Shown here one piece after another: positions 34,401 through 64,000 of a DNA stretch of 64,000 nt (position 1 is its first letter; every line of letters starts with the position of its first letter). Made by a program: the position numbers and the translations under genes. The stretch lies in the NCBI GenBank assembly GCA_024036415.1, contig JAMWET010001330.1, forward strand, positions 509,501-573,500, written 5' to 3'. This stretch comes from Prochilodus magdalenae. Its lineage: Eukaryota > Chordata > Actinopteri > Characiformes > Prochilodontidae. The notes under the pieces were generated by a model. That model had not been told where the DNA came from. It made no database searches and saw only the letters and a program-made list of their open reading frames with translations.

Positions 34401-36954
34401 TTCCCCATCTGGACCATTATTTTTGTACTCTGTTACTTTAACATTGACTAAAATGAGATTCTGAGATACTTCTTTGAACAGCCTTAGAATATAACATGGG
34501 CTGAATTTGGAGAAACCGCCTGCTTTAGGTAGACTGGCAATAAAGATTGATTCTTTGGCTAAAGAAGATCCATACTACTGTAAAATAACTTGAAATACCT
34601 TTGAAATTACTTTGAAAATCGTTTCAGAGACATGGGTATAAACCATCTTCTGAGTGCTCTATTGATTTTGGCAAAGTTACTCAACACCTATTTTGTTAAA
34701 ACAAAAAAATAAAAAAAAACTTATGCAGCTGAAGTTGTAATGCATAATCACAATTGATATTTTCTGGGGGCTGTGTGTTATATTAGACTACCCTAAAGGG
34801 GTGTTTTGGCCAAACACTAAAACTTAATATGCTATTTATCATTTTAGGTAGAAATGTGCAGCATTGCTTTCCTTAGCCTTATCGACTTAACAGAATTAAT
34901 GATTTTAAATCCTTTTTTGCATTTTTGTCCTTCAGTCTTTTCTCAGGACAGTACCCCGCATTTATTGTTGTTGTCAAGCCAACACCTGCCATTCTACACA
35001 ATGATAAAATTGTCTTTTGTAGAGGATAATAAGTACAGACATGCTATTTGTCCTCCTAGCCTTATTGTTAGTTTTCTGGCTTCCTTCTGTATTTATTCCT
35101 CAGTATATTTTCATCAAAACAAAGCTACCCCAAATTACTTGTAGTTCTTCCCTTCTTCGAGATATCATCATACTCCTGGGACTGGTGCGGTACTGTTCTA
35201 GGACGTCACTAGGCCTGTTTGCAAGACATGGTTACATTTTGGCCAAAGTGTCTTTTTAATCAGTTGCTAGCACTGATATCCATATTTCCAAATAATGATG
35301 CATGAATAAATAAAATCGTTTGACGTTAAAAGTTGTTTCTGTAGATAAAGTGCTTAGACTACAGTAGGTAGGTGACTGAATGCACGTCTTTCTTCATCTC
35401 TCAGTGCACTCATCCTGTGTGTTTTCCAGTGTATGTTTGTACATATATGTGCTTGTGTATACCAGCGTAGTCCCACCCGTGGTTGAAGGAAAAAGGCACT
35501 CAACTCTATCTGCATAGTCGCCACCTCCCTCAATATGGCACTATGCAGTCTGACTGCGCTGTCTATGTATGTGTCTATGTATGTATGTGTGCAGTAGTGT
35601 ATGCTTGTTGCATGTGAGCTTTCCATTCTGCTGGGTTTTAGTCTGGTGTACTTTACCCCTCCCTTGGCAGCACAGGCCTGGCAGGCTGAAAAAATCTTTG
35701 GTATCAGTGGCTGTTTCACAAACCACCCAGCTAAAGTGAGGTAGCCACAGTGGTTCTCACTACAAACGACAGGTCTTTTTTTTTTATCAGGTAATGTACA
35801 TAAAGATTCCTACTGTTTTGCACCAAACATCTCCTTTTGAAATGCTAGTACCTCAATGCTCAGAGCATGTTGAGTTTAAGTCCCTCTGTACATTTAGCTA
35901 ACCTTTTGCAACATGTCCAGCAATGCTACACCATTGCACTCCTCAAGCTTTTACCCACACCACTGCTGTGGTGATGATGCTCCTGTGTGAAACCTCTGTA
36001 TTGGAGATGAATGCAAAAAACATTCTGCCTTAGTATTTTACACTAATGGAGAGGATGCACCATCCGTTTCTCCCAACTTTTCTCAGAAGTTCCTTTTTTC
36101 CATCAGGCGTGGCAGTTCGCATTGTGGCACAGTCTGTGAAGTTCTCCTCATTCCCACACAGAGTCATTTCATCTTGACATTGCCAAGTGTGTCAACAAGG
36201 TGCCTTAGCATATGCACAACAGGTCACAATAGTAAGAAGAAATAGAAACGTTATGTCTATGGTACCAATTACCCGCATCAATATTACAAAGAGAGGGGAG
36301 TGAACTGGGTCAGGATGGGGGTGGGGGTTGGGTTTTGAGAATATGGGAAGAGAGGTAGAGAAATAAAGCTGGACTGGTACAGTCTTTTGTAGCTATAGTT
36401 GTATTGGCGTTTTCATATGATTGATTTTGAAAACCAGGGTTATTTTGTCAGGAAACAAAATATTCTTATCTTGTTGATTGTTGATGTCTTTGGAATATAT
36501 TGCCGATCACAGGGGTAGAGCTATCTGGAGTTGTGTATATGCAGTAAGTAGTTTCTAGGATTTTATTAAGGCAAATATTATTGGCACTCTTTTTTACTGG
36601 TAACGTTTGACTGTTGTAGTTCACCACTTGCTCCATTATTAGGGTAAACTCAACTGGAGATTTGATTTGTCAACAAGAATTCAATGGCTATAACAAGGCT
36701 CCCTACTGAACTGTTGTATGAATTGTGTAATAATAAAGCCTTATCAGTGATTGGCTTAGAACTGAACATGTATACTGAACATGTATACTTTTGGCTGCTT
36801 TGTCACCTCATTTTGACATCTTTCTTGGAGTTACAAACAAAACAAGCAACAAAACAATACACCTTAATAGTTTTGCTGACTGTCAATTTGGGCACTGTCA
36901 AAGGTTGGCTGCCTCTCTCCCAGAAACTAGACTCTGAATATTGATGCGCCCTTA

Positions 36955-36976
36955 TGACCAGCAGGTGGCACTGCAG
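36955..36976 (+). promoter_or_regulatory. CTCF-like binding motif
   Basis: CCAGCAGGTGGCACTGCAG (36958-36976) fits the vertebrate CTCF core CCASYAGRKGGC without mismatch. It lies between the convergent 3' ends, about 0.8 kb downstream of the onecut3 stop codon. Occupancy is untested. Confidence 0.5.
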
Positions 36977-37784
36977 TCCTGTGCATACTGGTTGATGGCT
37001 GCAAGCTCTTTGTGCATTGTATGACTTGGTTGTCATGTGCTGATTATAAATACAGAGACTTGGCCAGCATGACACGGACAGGCAGGTTAGTGAACCTCCT
37101 TAATGCAAGTAGTGTGTTTCGGCTCATTGACAACAGTAGCAAAAGTCCCTCCACAGGCCTCCATCTCCATCTGTGCAAAATAAACTGAGAAGGCAGACCT
37201 GTGAGAGCTTCGCTGGGGAAAGTGCATTATGTTTCACCTTCAGTGGAGGTCAAGGCGTCTGCATCGATTCGTCTCTTTCATTAGCATAGCGTATGATCTG
37301 AGAGGTGCTATGAAACAGCTATTAGGTAATGGCGACAGTGTACTGGAGAAGGACAGTGGAAGAGGTGGCTTTCTTTAGAAAGCCTTGGGTAGACAATAAG
37401 CCTTGTGTGCTGTATATTGCTGCCCTTTTCTCATGTTTAGCTTTGGCCTACTTGTCCACAAATGTGAGAATGGAGATACACAGATCAAAGCTAACGAAGA
37501 AGAGTAGCTAGCCTATGCTAAAGGGGCACCATTTGAGTAGGGAGGCTACTTGAGGCTCCAAATCACCTCAACACACAGGCGTCAATCAACACCTGTTCCC
37601 TAGAGCCAGAGCGTCCAGATTTCTGGCCTGGTTCCTAACAGTCCAGTTGAAGTGAAGAGATTGCATTGATGTGAAACATTGCCATTGGCGGCAGCAGTGA
37701 GATTGATTGGCACGCTAATCTGAGTGGCGTCTGAGGGGGTTGGGACTTCATGGCCTCCAGGCTCCCTAGGGGAGCCAGACCCCC

Positions 37785-56815
<19,031 letters not shown>

Positions 56816-57261
56816 GACGGGAATGGAAAGACACCCCCAATATTTCTTCTTCCTCTCTCTCTTTCTCTCCCTCTCCGTTCACTCCTTCCCTCGCGCTTCC
56901 TTTCCAATAAATTGTCAACGATCTCAAAGCCGCGCCATCGATCCCAATGCTCTCCGTTCCGCGCAGTTCAGCATCTTTTTATTGTTACCAGGTCTGGCTG
57001 ATGGCTAGCTCGCTCGCGCGCGCGCCAGAGCGGCTCTCCGGTCCCGCCGCCTCCGCCGCTGCGCTCGCGCTCCGGAAAATGCTCTGTCTAATCGCGCTAC
57101 TGCTGCTCGCTTCAGGCTGCGCGGTGAAAATGGGGCCCGGTCGGGATCGCGCGCGATATGAAGACCCGAGTGCGTGCGTGTGTGTGTATGTGTGTGAAGC
57201 TGGACGGAAGCGCGAGAGAGCGTCGTTGTTCGAGATGTTTGAGTCAGACTGGGGGAGCCTG

Positions 57262-57269
57262 TGACGTCA
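57262..57269. promoter_or_regulatory. Perfect CRE palindrome TGACGTCA
   Basis: Full-site CREB/ATF consensus about 450 bp upstream of the onecut3 start codon, 48 bp from the TATA-like element at 57317. Confidence 0.5.
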
Positions 57270-57312
57270 GCACCGCCGTCTGCCTGTGCTGACAGGAGCT
57301 GTATAGTGATCA

Positions 57313-57324
57313 TTAATATATAAG
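57313..57324. promoter_or_regulatory. TATA-like element
   Basis: TTAATATATAAG contains TATATAAG on the plus strand and TTATATATTAA on the minus strand, so it could serve either direction. With the CRE on its left, the geometry suits a plus-strand start near 57345-57350; a minus-strand start near 57285 is also possible. Confidence 0.4.
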
Positions 57325-57840
57325 GTGGGGAGTGACTCCCTGCATTCAGTTAGTCGTGTTTTAGAACAGTTTGAATTGAATGGGACTTTTTGCTGGATTA
57401 TGTAAATTGGAACAGAAAGCAGCTTTTACCCTTCTGTTAATATGGGGTGTATTTTAGTGTGATACTGAAGTGTTTAGTGAGGTATTATCGAGGTTTATTA
57501 ATAGCATTTATGGAATTTGCAGTGTATTATTGGTTTGTATAAATTATTGGTTTTGCTAGAAATTATTAAAATTATTGGTCATTTCTAATGTTTTAAACTT
57601 TTATATAAAGCCGGAAAAACTTTAGAAACTCCGGCGTGGTTCATAGCTTGCACCCCAGCATCAGAAGATCATTCGTCTGAGAATGAGTGATGCCACAGCC
57701 ATCCATAACTGGGAGACCTAAAGGAGAAAATACCTGGTGGAATTGAGTGATGGAATCCCAGTTAGTGGGAAAAATGAGCAAACTGTTTATCTTACTGAGA
57801 AGCAGTCTGTTAGTTTATACATGTAGGCTTATCATATTAT

Positions 57841-57876
57841 AATATTTATTTATTTATTTATTTATTTATTTATTTC
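57841..57876 (+). repeat. (TTTA)n microsatellite
   Basis: Short run of TTTA units next to the minisatellite. Confidence 0.9.
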
Positions 57877-57879
57877 TAA

Positions 57880-58470
57880 AAGCATGGTATTATTTGTGTC
57901 CTGTATTTAATGGGGTGTGTTGTAAGTGATTATGCATTACTGTGGTGTGTTATTGGTGTGCTGTGCTTAATAGGGATGGTTATAGGTGTGTAATGCGTTA
58001 TTGGGGTGTGTTATAAGTGTTTATGCGTTACTGTGGTGTGTTATTGGTGTGCTTTGTTTAATGGGGATGGTTATAGGTGGGTATGCGTTATTGGGGTGTT
58101 TTATAAGTGTTTATGCATTGCTGTGGTGTTTTAATGGTATTATAGGTGGGTATGCATTATTGGGGTGTGTTATAAGTGATTATGCGTTACTGTGGTGTGT
58201 TAATGGTGTTATAGGTAGGTATGCATTATTGGGGTGTGTTAATGGTGTTATAGGTAGGTATGCATTATTGGGGTGTGTTATAAGTGATTATGCGTTACTG
58301 TGGTGTGTTATTGGTGTGCTGTGTTTAATGGGGTTGGTTATAGGTGGGTATGCATTATTGGGGTGTGTTATAAGTGATTATGCATTACTGTGGTGTGTTA
58401 TTGGTGTGCTGTGTTTAATGGGGTTGGTTATAGGTGGGTATGCGTTATTGGGGTGTGTTATTGGGGATTC
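57880..58470 (+). repeat. Minisatellite with 39-91 bp higher-order spacing
   Basis: Repeats of 'gtatgcattattggggtgtg', 'ttataagtgattatgcgtta' and 'ctgtggtgtgttattggtgt'. The first block recurs near 57990, 58079, 58149, 58219, 58258, 58347 and 58438. The array happens to be open in one plus frame (57986-58501), giving hydrophobic repeats, probably not a protein gene. Confidence 0.9.
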
Positions 58471-59555
58471 CTCTCTGTGCGCGTTCATGGCTGTCCTCTG
58501 ATAAAGCTGCTCAGGCTGGCGCCAGGATCTCATATCTTAAGGAGTTAAACATTAACGGATTTCCCAACATGTTTGCCAAATTCCTTCTGAACGATATGGA
58601 ATCACGAGCTCGTCCCAATCATACAGCTAATTGCGTGAGGAAACATAAGAGGCCTGGAGTGTATAGAGAGAAAAGGCGGTGGGAGCTTAAGGCAAACAGC
58701 ACTCCAGTTAAGGTATTATTACTGCCGCAGCTCTGCGATGAATTAATACATGTTTACAGTGACTGAGCTGTTAAAACATCTCCAGCAGTTCCGAGCTCCC
58801 TAACGAACTGCAATGGAATCCAACGTCTATCAGCACAGGAAGTGAAGCCTGTTAGGCGCTGTTCTTCTCTTTTGTGGGATCTTTTTGGGGTACAGTAAAA
58901 CGCTGAAGCTCAAAAGTGGTAGAATAACAGCAAAGCAGCCCAGCTGGATCAGCAGAACGGAAATTAAAGCTAGAATAGAAATGTGAACGACTGAAATAGA
59001 GCCGAGTAAGAAGCAGACTGATGTACAGGTGCGGGTGTTATCATGTTAAATTAATATGACTCCAGGCCTTTCCTCTAATAAGTGAGGCTCTGTTAGTTTT
59101 ATTGCAGTGATAGTTTTAACTCCTTGCCTTAACACATGTTAAACTCCACCTGTGTGTGTCCTATTCTACTCCAGCATTATGTTTTAGCAGTGTTATTACA
59201 GGCTTCTGTTTAGATTGGAGTTTCTTCCCTTTTTCTGATCGTTATTCCTCGTTTACTCTTGTCTCTATTGTAGCTTTATTTCTATTGTCGCCGACTTAGT
59301 GCATCAGTTGCAGTTCATCCTGCCAATTAATGGACTGTTCATCACTCAATAAACTGAAGATTCAATAAATACACGGAGAGCAGGGTAAAATAGAGCTGAA
59401 GGAGGAAGGAGTATAGAGATGGGAGCAGGGAAGAGGAAGTCAGTTAAAGAAGGAGGATAAAATTACGTGTTATTATCATTATTATTATTAGGCACATTTA
59501 TTTTAGTTGGGATATATATATATATATACATACAGTGTGTGTAATTAATTGCTTA

Positions 59556-59606
<51 letters not shown>

Positions 59607-59610
59607 TATT
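59556..59610 (+). repeat. (ATT)n microsatellite
   Basis: About 17 ATT units. Confidence 0.95.
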
Positions 59611-60575
59611 ATTGTTTTAGTGCGTTACTAAAAAGCAAAGGACAAATACACACTCCGCCAGACGCTCTGCACTTACTTCTATGCTAGTCCACCGAGTTCC
59701 TGTTTTAGCAGTGAGCCTGCATTTTGCTGTAAACTCAAATCCAGGCCCACCGCTAAGGCCCACCGCTCCGCTGCTGCAGCACGGTGTATGGTTAGGCCTA
59801 CAGCCTAGCTCAGAGAGGGGATCACACGCTTCTGGCACACATGTCTGAACAATAGCGCCATTGATTACGGCATTGATTAGTCATCCGCTACTCACCAAAA
59901 TCATGCTTTGCTGCAGAATCACTGAACGGAGTTTAATGGCGCCCAATCAGCTCCAAGCACAACGCCACAAACAAACACGCATTTATGGAGAATGATAGGA
60001 ACCAGCTACCTCCTCTCCTCAGACAACACGTGACCTTATATACATTTATACAGAGGTCTGACGAGTTAGGAGGCAATCATGATCAATTAGGCTCCAACAC
60101 ATACATCACAAACAAGCGCGTTTACTCACACTGAACACTCCAACGTGCCCGGCGGCCTTGTGGATTTAAATATGATGTTTTATCAGGAGAAGACATTTTT
60201 GGTGCAATCAGATATTTTAATTCGTTATCCAATAAAGTTCAACCAACAAGCCAGCAAATAAATATCAGATACATATTAAATACAACAGGGAGGCGGGATA
60301 CTGAGGCGAATACGCAGAAGTAAAATATCTTGCTTATGCCGAACCTTACGAAGCACACACTTACTCAGCGGAGGAGAGAATGATTTCAGCCCTGCAAAAC
60401 ACTAAACAGGTAAGTGCGTGATATTAACATATTCTACACATATGTATATATAATATATAACATATTCTTTCGTTGTTAAACAGTCTAGAAGTAAAAAAGC
60501 TGATGAATGCTGTACGTGAGAGTGTGGGTAGGCCTCGGTGTCATCCTGTGACATCAACGTTTTCCTAATGATACA

Positions 60576-60579
60576 TAGA

Positions 60580-60610
<31 letters not shown>

Positions 60611-60642
60611 AGATATAGATATAGATATAGATATGGATATAT
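60576..60642 (+). repeat. (GATATA)n microsatellite
   Basis: A TA run followed by about eight AGATAT hexamers. Confidence 0.95.
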
Positions 60643-62867
60643 CACAGAAATGTCGTTCATGTTCAATGCGCACTGCATTTTGGAGACTCAGACTGCTTGA
60701 CTGCTTGACACCATTTAAACCTCTTAATCTGAACTGCGGCACATTTCCAGATTTAACGGGTGTTCTGAGCACTGTGTCTGAGTAAACAGCTCACGTGAGA
60801 CAGCAGTTTCATCTTTAACTTAATGTAAATAAATTAGAATGAAGACCCCTCATCAGCTTTTCCTTCATCCGCACTGCATATAACACACAGCTCAGTGAAG
60901 ATGGTCACGCGGTTTAGCAAGTTAAAGACTAAAATCGTTATAGACTTAGTTTTGATTGCAGCTCTGAATAATAACTACAGGTAATGACATCGTTCTCGCG
61001 GTCTGAATAAATTCGTCTCCGTCTTTCCGAGTTTCTGTTTCCAGCGTGTTGCTGTTAGTGACAGAGTTACTGTAATAAAGCTAATATAAATAAATAAGCA
61101 GGGGCTGCGTTCCCTTCAGCGCTGAAAGAGAGCAGGTGCATGTGTGTGTGTGTGTGTGTGTGTGATAGAGACCTGTGTATGTTAAGAAGATCTACGGCCC
61201 TTCAGTCCGATCGATAGATCTGCATTCTGATCGATTAAAAAAGGCAGAATTTTTAGCGAGTATTTTATGCTTCCAATCAGCGCGATCTAATTTATATTTA
61301 TATATATATACATAAGCGCATATACTCTATATGACTTTTATTTAGAGACCATGTTTCTACGTATATTTGTACATCAGATTTTGTCAATTGTCCGGCTTGG
61401 TTTATTTCCCCCCGAATTATCGATAATCAATTGGTTGCATTGATCGAAGGCGTAAATGGTCATTTAAATTTTTTAATTACTATTCCAGCACAACGTGCAT
61501 TTTTAACTAACGCTGTTACACTGTGGGACGCCCACCTAGCATCCCCCACCAAACAAACACCAGTTTTAGGTTTATACCGTTTAATCGTGCTTATTGTGTT
61601 TATTCGCGAATTTAGTGTATTTTCTAATTAAAATATTCGATTTTTAAAATATATATTTTTGTGAAAAAATTACACTGAACAAAAGAAAACAAACAAACAA
61701 ACAAACAAAAATGTATCATATCTATCATATCTTTAGTTATATCCGGTTTCCTCGTGTGTGACTTTATTTCGAAATTCTGGGACCCAGAAAACAGCCCAAG
61801 TCCTTCTTTCGGAAGGGAAGAGTGAACGCGCGCACCTTCATTTTCCCGCGATCAATCGTTTTGATTATTGCACTCCAATTCCCCCGATTTTATACATAAA
61901 ATAATCTAAAGAAAGGCTTTTTTACATTCACACTTCGATATCCTATTCAGCTGATCTTCAATCTGCAGACCCAGCATGCCACGGGCGCTTCACCAAACGG
62001 GCCTTTTGCGCTTCTGTTTTATTCCTCTCTGAGAACATTTATTCTGGGAATCTGGAGTTGTACGCTGCGGTATCAGAGTCCGCACTGCTGGTGCCGTTTG
62101 AGCTGTATTGGGTCCCAAAGCCACTTCTCCGATCAGATCAATGAGTTCAGCAGGACTGTGAGTGAGTAGTGTATTTCTGGGCTGGACTGGACATTACAGC
62201 GTGACCATGCTAACTGCAGCTTTTACACTTCTGCCTCCTCCAACTCCCACTTCTTTGGCATCAGCTTTTGACCTTCTATAGACTTTACTTGAGGACTGAA
62301 ATCTTTCAGAATGTTTAAATCCTGGTATCATCGTAGCAATACACCTATACTGAGCAACATTATAAATGCGTCAAAGGCATATATACAGGCTTATACTGAG
62401 CACAATCAGAGACTAACCATGAGCTTATAATGTAGTTATTAATTTTAAGACTAGTTAATATGGGAATTGTGGGCTAATGCTGATGCTGATTGCTGATATT
62501 AGGTCTTTTTGTGATGCGTATAAATTGGCTCGGCTTAGCCTTAAGCAGAAGTCATCTGCCAATACTGATATGGTTTCGATATCATCAGCTAGAACTATGT
62601 GCCCACAGCTATAAAGATAACATGTGGTATATGCAGAAGGAAATGCCTAGAAAACATACATGGCTTAAGGGAACCTGAGTCAGTTACAGTAGAAAACAGC
62701 TTGTAACCATGCTGCTCTTATACCTAATTACATAGCCGCATCCATACACTCATATTTAATTTTAATCAAATTCTATAGATGACAATGTCTAATAAGTCAA
62801 CAAGATTGTCATTAATTTTCACCATGCACGTCATATTTTACATGGTATTGTCTGCTGCCGTATAGCA

Positions 62868-63882
62868 TTCATGTAGCACTGTGCAAAAGGCAAAGACCAC
62901 CCTTTATGTACAGGTACATAATGTATACAAGAAAAATAAATGATGAATTTCCACATTAGTCTTCTGGACCCCTGGTGTCATTTGTTTCAATGGGACATTT
63001 GCAGGAACATGTTTCCACATGTGTAAAGTTCAGTCTTAGAAGACTGAATTTTCTGCTGCTGATAAACCATGTAATCCCCAACACGTTCAGTGATGTTGAG
63101 GTCTGAACTCTGGGGCAGTCATTCCTTTGTTCTGGGAACACCAGCAGCTTCTTTGTTTAATGTGCAAACGTTCTTCTCTTTTCTCTGTAACAGCTTCCTG
63201 GCAGCTACACATCCTTTCAGACCCACACACATTTATAAAGGATGGTTCCTCAGGGGTTCTTTGGTAAAGAAAATGGCTCCGTATTAAAGAATCCTTTGTG
63301 TGATTAGGCTGGTTTACATCATAAAACTTCTGCAGACTGATGGGATAGAGAACATGCTTTTTTGGAAGTGGTTCTATAAAGACCCAAAACGGGGTTCTTC
63401 TATAGTTCTGATGCAAAGCTTCTAACAACAGGCCTTACTTTGGTGCCAAATAAAACCCTTTTCAAAGAGTGTAGAACCCTATCACGATCGATAGGAGGCT
63501 TTAGATATGAAAATGTTTCTTAAAGTCTTCATGGTTCTACACAGAGCCATGTTCTTTACTGGAGAACCCTGAAAGAGTAATCTTTTTGGGGGGTGTTGGG
63601 TGCGGGGCCTGATAGCAGACAGAGTTGGACAGGGTGGACGGAAACACCTGTGGATGTTTTCAGATCGCAAGCAAAGTGGAGTTTATTTTTACTCTCAATG
63701 CTTTTGGGACTGATGGAGCAGGCTTTGGTGGTCTTTGGGTATTTGGTGGAGGTGGTTGTGTAATCATTTAGTTTAACACGGGTCCTGACTTTCCAGACCA
63801 CACTGACTATTTCATTTAATTTTTGCATAAAAATGTATAACTGCATAAACATCTCTCACTTAATTTTGCACAGTACTGCATA
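62868..63882 (-). mobile_element. Tc1/mariner-type relic with nested 'ggttcttt' repeat
   Basis: The left end 'agcactgtgcaaaaggcaaa' is mirrored by the right end 'aattttgcacagtactgcat'. Near 63090-63125 the minus strand keeps the 'ccagagttcagacctcaaca' block typical of the transposase SPDLN region. An unrelated repeat of 'ggttcttt' type (about 63235-63580) interrupts it. Inactive. Confidence 0.6.
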
Positions 63883-63944
63883 TGTTAGTATGTGAATTTG
63901 TTTCTTTTGTATGCAAAATAATAAGAACGTAAATTCAGTCAAAA

Positions 63945-64000
63945 AAAAATAATCAGTCAAAATATATTCATATAGTGCTTTTTACAACTAATGGTGTCTC
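63945..64000 (+). repeat. Start of a fish dispersed repeat cut by the window end
   Basis: 'tatagtgctttttacaac' followed by 'ggtgtctc' resembles the beginning of the element at 20690 ('tatagagctttttacaac'). Confidence 0.4.

Larger units (their letters stand above)
30500..37784. other. Convergent gap between atp8b3 and onecut3, probably including the onecut3 3' UTR
   Basis: No coding exon recognised. onecut genes usually have very long 3' UTRs, so much of this may be minus-strand UTR downstream of the stop at 37785. I could not choose one AATAAA among several (for example at 36562-36567 on the minus strand). A repeat at 31260-31470 and a CTCF-like site are listed separately. Confidence 0.5.
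58471..62867. other. Upstream flank of onecut3, no gene recognised
   Basis: No domain-bearing frame. Contains small microsatellites: ATT at 59556-59610, GATATA at 60576-60642, TG at 61138-61164. Parts of 59850-60200 and 61740-62170 are less AT-rich and could hold distal regulatory sequence, which I cannot show. Confidence 0.6.

Overview
The window is vertebrate, almost certainly teleost, genomic DNA. Genes are spliced with consensus GT-AG introns. Intergenic and intronic DNA is AT-rich and full of microsatellites, decayed Tc1/mariner copies and fish-type miniature repeats. Several of these repeat families look like those of otophysan fishes (catfish/characin/cyprinid side), but that is recollection, not a search. 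There is no bacterial-type gene organisation, CRISPR array or rRNA/tRNA gene that I can recognise.

Layout. 1-10200: non-coding 5' flank with repeat relics. 10201-29725, plus strand: a P4-type phospholipid flippase of the ATP8B class in 27 phase-consistent coding exons, with one possible extra upstream exon. The spliced model gives 1164 aa with every catalytic motif intact. A polyadenylation signal lies at about 30482. 30500-37784: the gap between the two 3' ends, probably largely the long onecut3 3' UTR, with a strong CTCF-like motif near 36958. 37785-56815, minus strand: onecut3 in two coding exons, a cut-domain exon at 55783-56815 and a homeodomain exon at 37785-38083, separated by a 17.7 kb intron. 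The spliced protein is 443 aa. 55780-57330: GC-rich promoter and first exon of onecut3, with a CRE and a TATA-like element. 57330-64000: upstream flank with a minisatellite and a nested Tc1/mariner-type relic.

The two genes are convergent (tail to tail), as I recall ATP8B3 and ONECUT3 being in mammals (human 19p13.3). That shared arrangement is the main reason for naming the flippase atp8b3 rather than another ATP8B paralogue. The genes have no evident functional link: one is a membrane lipid transporter, the other a cut-homeobox transcription factor.

I found no convincing previously undescribed system. The most checkable oddities are: a 23-nt micro-exon followed by a GC-AG intron; a NAGNAG acceptor beside the P-type hinge motif; CT microsatellites at the polypyrimidine-tract position of two exons; a perfect (TAA)n(TTA)n palindrome; a duplication flanking a 27-copy TATC array; foldback elements with nested insertions; and a possible divergent CRE-TATA promoter upstream of onecut3.
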